Assembly (NCBI GenBank): GCA_013399895.1
Contig: VXBA01003096.1
Span: 172,054-236,053, forward strand
DNA: 64,000 nucleotides
Direction: 5' to 3'
Source: Serilophus lunatus
Lineage: Eukaryota; Chordata; Aves; Passeriformes; Eurylaimidae
The translations under genes were made by a program, and so were the position numbers. The notes under the pieces are model-generated. The model was not told where the DNA came from and searched no databases. It worked only from the letters and a program-made list of their open reading frames with translations. The stretch's first letter is position 1. The number at the start of each line of letters is the position of its first letter. Positions 59,195-64,000 of this stretch are shown piece by piece.

Positions 59195-62100
59195 TCAGAA
59201 ACAAAAGGTGAGTTGCTCAGAGCTGGAAATTAGTCTTCCTATAGTGAGCAACAGATGATAAACTAATTGAAGACAAAGAAGGTCCATGAAAGCATGGATA
59301 TCAGTATGGTGGATGAGTTAGAAAAGCTTGGTTTGGAAAGATTCAGAGAAACAGGAACTCTAATTACTCATGCACACTCCTGGTTAATTTCTACAATTTC
59401 CCATTTATTTAATTAGAATTCGACACCTGCTGTTCACAGTCAATCCCAGTGCTGTACTCTGTCTTCCCACACTCATCTTCCATCCTCAGATTCACTCACT
59501 GGTGCCTCCAGTATCCTTCATCTCTTCAAATTATATTTTCAGCCCTCAAACATCTGGTGTCAGGGACTGCTCTTTCTTTGCCTTGCTGTTGCTCAATTCA
59601 GTTTCCCCTATGCACTCTATATGATAATCACAATCTTTTTCTGTATGCCTAACAGAAAAGTCAAACTGGATTAACAAAACTACTGTCTTTCCACAGTGCT
59701 CAAGTACATTTACCCACAGGTGCAATGGACTGACCTCTTTGCAACTGTGTGATATAATATGGGCATTTCTAACTTCAATTAATAGGTAATTATTATTATC
59801 AGAAAATCTAAGCTTAAGGTTAGCACTTTCCAAGTTCATAAGAAAAAATCTCAAATTTTTTTCCATTTTTCATTATGAAGGACTCCACATTTTTGGCTGA
59901 AGTAGGAAGATGCTGAGACGAACACATTGTGGATCAGACAACTGCAGTCAAAGAGGCAAGATATACGGGCAGAGGTCATAACTTGTGTTAAACCAGTAAC
60001 TGTAGCTGCAAAATAGCAAATAAAATCCCACTGCTTTCAAGTCTGAAGTGAGAATAGTGAACTTCCAAACTCAATAACAAGCTAATAATAACTGCTGTGG
60101 GCTTGACTTGACTAAACCATTTGAGAAAAAAGAGTGAGAAGAACTTTTATGCCCGGGAGGAGAAACGGATTTTCAACCAAGGTGAACAACAATTTTAAAC
60201 AGCATGAGACAGAGACAATCATAACTAGACCAATTGTGTTATCTAACTATTAAAAAATCTCCACCAAGTCATGTCATTTAATTATGTCATTTTAACTTTC
60301 TCCTGTTCTCAAAGCACTACATCAGAAACAAATTAGAAAGAAAGACTTGTGGCAAGTGAAGGCAACCAAAACAAATCTTCACTATTTTAAGAAAGTGAGG
60401 GAAACTAATATCCCTATGTCTGCTAGAGCTCTCCCATATCCCAGATTTGCCAGGCATTATTTAACTCCTGACAATGTACACAAATGTATCTAAGACAGAT
60501 CAAGGTTGGAAGAGGGAAGATTGCTGAATATCATGTTGAATATATTTATTTATGCAAGATTGTTTCCAATTCTTTTTTTTACAAGGATTTTACATAGGGT
60601 CCTTGAAAGTCATGTTATAGAAGTCTAGAAAGCACCTCTATCCAGCATCTAAGGAATCCAAATTCTTTCTGAGCATAGCTTTGGATTTATTGCTATATCT
60701 GTTTTGGAAAACTAGTCCAGGTGGATAGTTGACCCCTGCCATTTTATGGCTCACTGGCTCTTTGACAACTTCTTCTGGGTGGCTGTAGGTTATGACACAA
60801 ATGTTTCTTCAGTAACCATTTACTTGCTCCCTTGTGCATGTCCCTTCCTTAATATATCCTTGACTTCACACAAAAAACCTGGAAACCCAGCCTATGTGAG
60901 CTTTTAAAATTACAGGGGAAAGGGAAATGACTGACTAACAAATGATCCCAAACAACTTCCAATTAATCTCTTTTTGTAAGGGTCACATACATGGAGTCTG
61001 TTTCAGAAACTTCTTTCAAAGAAGATAAAGTCCCAGTGTGCTCATGTTGCCTATCTCATCTTTCTTTCCTGGATTTTTATGCAAATACAATACTGAGGGG
61101 AAACAAGGAATGTTAGAACCTTTAATGCTTATTAGGCTTTTTGGCACAAACTAAAAAGGAATTGGTCATGCTCAGTGGCTTTGTTCAGTTTAATCAGATT
61201 CAGATGAAATGTTTGTTGATAGATTTCTGCAGAAATACTAAGAAATGTATTGACTGACAATTTCGGAAGAACCTACATTTCAAAAACAAGATTCATTGAT
61301 TACTTCATTCTAGATAAATGTTTCCTATAAAACACTGACCTAGGAGTTCTTAAAAATATACTGGTTATAATTTATATATTATTTGTTTTGGATGTTCTTG
61401 GGTTTTACTACTATGGATCTGTTTTGCCACATCAGAAAAAAAGAATCCTGACTTGAATAGGCATCTCTCTGAATTGCTGATAGGTGAGAATTGCTGGTTG
61501 CAAAAGCTGTGTGGTAGTCCTAAACATATAATCTGATTTAGCATTTTTCACCAAAGTGAATACAATAATGTTATGGAAAAGCAGCTGAGCAATGTCTGCT
61601 TTAAAAGGCTTTGTGCACTGCTTCACTATAAAATAAACTCATGTAACAGACATAAGACCTTAAGCCACAGTCCTCTCCTTCAAGATGGTTGTCCAGATTC
61701 ATTGTGGTGCATCAGAGATTTCAGCTGTACTTTGCACAGGTTTAACATCTATAGGAAGATGTATTTGCAGAAATGGGGTCAGTTTTAAAACCACTGATAA
61801 TTTTCCATTTCCATACTCTTTGCTTCCTCCCTAATATCTGCTTTCTGCTGTTGCGTTTGCAGGACTAATATTTTATATTGTCACCAAATTACATCTGAAA
61901 AGGAGTGCAAGATCTCTTTTTTTTTTTTAACTTTATTTGAGAAATTACAATTCCTTAATCAGAACAAGGGAAATGATGCATCTGGTTTCCCACATTCAGA
62001 TCAGTGCCCAGTGTTATTGCCAATGTGGCCTCTGGTCTACTGGCTAGTCCATTGGGAGAGGTTTTTTTCTTTAAAAAAAGTGTGTTCAAAACTGGTCCAT

Positions 62101-63981
62101 ATGTGGTAAAAATCAGATTTAGATGAATTATTTTTTTTTTTGCTGGGAAAATTTTCAACTGAAGAAATCCTGATCAGACTTAAAATTGCAGTTATTAAGT
62201 CATATTGGAAAAAAGTTATTGGCTATTTGGCTCTTCTCTCTTTGTCTCACTCTCTCAGATTGATCAAAAACATGCATCTTAGACCAGAGAAGCCCTTCCA
62301 GTGAAAATGTTGTCAACACCAACATTGTTTTCACATTATGTATCTTAGTTCTTAAACAAATAACTTTAAACTCTTTTTTTTTTTTTTTTTTTTTTAAATT
62401 ATGTTTTAACAAGAACATTTTTTTCCTCTAAGGAAGGAAAAGATACACTTTCACTGGCCAAGTCAGTAAATAAGCAAAGTTGTCGTGTTGGTTATTGTTC
62501 TTGCAGCAACAGAATTACATGATATCAAACACATCCAGTTGTGCCAGCATGCCCTCATTTTAGGAAACAAGAGGACGCCTTAGGATTAATTATAAAGAGG
62601 CCTAGAAATACTAACTAAATAAATAGCCATTGTAAGGAATATATGTTATTAAAATATACTTGTCAATGCCCAGTTCTAATAATGAATGAATGAATAACAC
62701 TTCTGTGACATATGAGGTGATGCCAAAAGGGAATGATAAGAAGGATGTCAAAGCTAAAGGACTAAATTTAGTTGTTTGAGGAGGGCTAAGCCACATAGAG
62801 AGTCTCCTTAAGTGCCCTGGCTGCAAAGGAGGACAGCTATCATCATTCATACCTGTACTTTGCCTGGCTCTGCTCCCATGCAGGCATAAGCCCTTATACA
62901 TGTCTAGGATCCCTTCCAAAGGCCATTCTAACTTTTCCATCATCCAAGTATGGTCTTTTTTTTGTACAAAGCTCACAGACATGGGAGATTTAATTTCACT
63001 TGTAAATTATCTGTGGCACTAGGATAGAGCTGACAGTCTTTGGTTGGTTTTTTTTTTTTGGTGTGCATGATTTAATTTCAGTGGATAACAAAACAGTGCC
63101 CATCATCATGATGTTGATTTTGGAAAAGTAAGAAATTGTCTGAAAAAACCCCATACTAATATGTGTTCTGGCAAAGTCTTACATGATTACAATATCAAAG
63201 CTATCAAAACTATTTATCTTCTCATCAGTGAATATAGAAAATCCTTATTTACAGTAAATTGTAACATCCAATGATTTTAATGGGTTCTCCTGAATCTCCT
63301 TTTTTTATGTCACAAATATTAGACAGACTAGGTTAGGACTAAAGTTGCTAGCATTCAGAAATTACTAAATAATATCTCAAAATTCTACCTGGTAAATGTT
63401 TCCAGTAAGCAAGAAATAAAAAGTGTATAAAGTATAAAAGAAGGTGATTGATTTGTATATTTAAAAAATAAGACACTCAGGTTTTCTGTATTTTACTAAA
63501 AAATAAAAATACTATAGCCCATCTTTGAGATTTGGAACCTTTTGCTTAACAAGAAACAGTAGTTAAACTTCTTTCCATCATGGCCTTTAAAAAAATTATG
63601 ACTCATTTTCATTGCTTTGCCATTAATTAGTTTACATGCCACCGAAATGGAACTGCAATTACATCCAACTGAAGTGATACAAGTGTACACCAAATAACCT
63701 AAGGTCTAAGGGGTTTGGGAGCCACTCTTAAATAACCACCACCAAAACTCACAAAAACCTAGAATTAGCACTCCCTAAGAAATGTCACTACTACCATAGC
63801 TAAGAAAAGAGAAACTCCACTTCTTACCTTGTTACTGAGAAGTCAAAGGGTCTTTTCATTCTCTAAGAAACAAAAAATCAAACCAAAACAGAAATGTTAT
63901 GAATAAGAAAAAAAGCTGTGGTGACATGAAGGAGAGAGAGAGAAGGGTCCATAAATAGTTAAACAGGGGAGCGATTTCAGT
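59195..63981. other. AT-rich desert, no gene seen
   Basis: About 4.8 kb with no recognised gene or mobile element. T runs lie at 61917-61929, 62374-62395 (22 T) and 63050-63059. ORFs reach 123 codons (62611-62982 minus) but have no motif or supporting signals. Confidence 0.55.
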
Positions 63982-64000
63982 ACACAGAATTACACAGAAT
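63982..64000 (-). mobile_element. Possible CR1 3' tail cut by the window edge
   Basis: The last bases, 'acacagaattacacagaat', resemble the reversed CR1 3' tail ('tcacagaatcacagaat', compare 33551-33570). Only two units are visible, so the diagnostic 'ggttggaa' block would have to lie beyond the window. Confidence 0.35.

Overview
The window looks like nuclear DNA of a bird. The evidence is repeat content: at least six CR1 LINE fragments carry the typical sauropsid 3' end (the 'tcatagaatcatagaat / ggttggaa(a/g)ggacct' block), and there are long GC-rich LTRs of avian endogenous-retrovirus type, on an AT-rich, CpG-poor background. Turtles and crocodilians also carry CR1, so 'bird' is an inference. 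The LTR types make it the best one. I cannot name the species.

I find no protein-coding gene, tRNA, rRNA or recognisable structural RNA that I can defend. The window is best read as a gene desert or the inside of a very large intron. Most open frames are short and chance-like. The longest ones (up to about 250 codons) fall inside GC-rich LTRs and are not believable proteins.

Layout. 1-992: plain AT-rich DNA. 993-2678: two different LTRs in a row, both on the plus strand, that resemble each other only at their 3' ends. 2679-7440: AT-rich desert. 7441-7862: a perfect (GAATA)20 microsatellite fused to the 3' end of a minus-strand CR1. 7863-18033: desert with a (TAA)n tract. 18039-19411: a minus-strand solo LTR of 1,373 bp with a perfect 5-bp target duplication. 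19417-30440: desert. 30441-31215: a plus-strand CR1 keeping the frameshifted end of its reverse-transcriptase ORF. 33551-33760: minus-strand CR1. 35574-35890: a pyrimidine-rich compound microsatellite interrupted by 179 N. 35891-51140: desert. 51141-55634: four CR1 scraps in 4.5 kb, plus a GC-richer unique patch with a TATA box and splice donor (53.7 kb). 55.9 kb: a short cluster of transcription-factor-like motifs. 57634-59189: a second solo LTR of the 18-kb family, on the plus strand, also with a perfect 5-bp target duplication. 59195-64000: desert, with a possible CR1 end running off the window.

The best-supported result is the LTR pair at 18 kb and 57.6 kb. Alignment by eye gives matching termini (TGT...ACA), a shared CCAAT/TATA promoter block, and an independent 5-bp duplication for each insertion. 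They face opposite ways about 38 kb apart. Other items are weaker leads for someone with expression or conservation data: two exon-like segments, a TATA-plus-donor patch, several small ORFs, and a CpG-retaining segment open on both strands.
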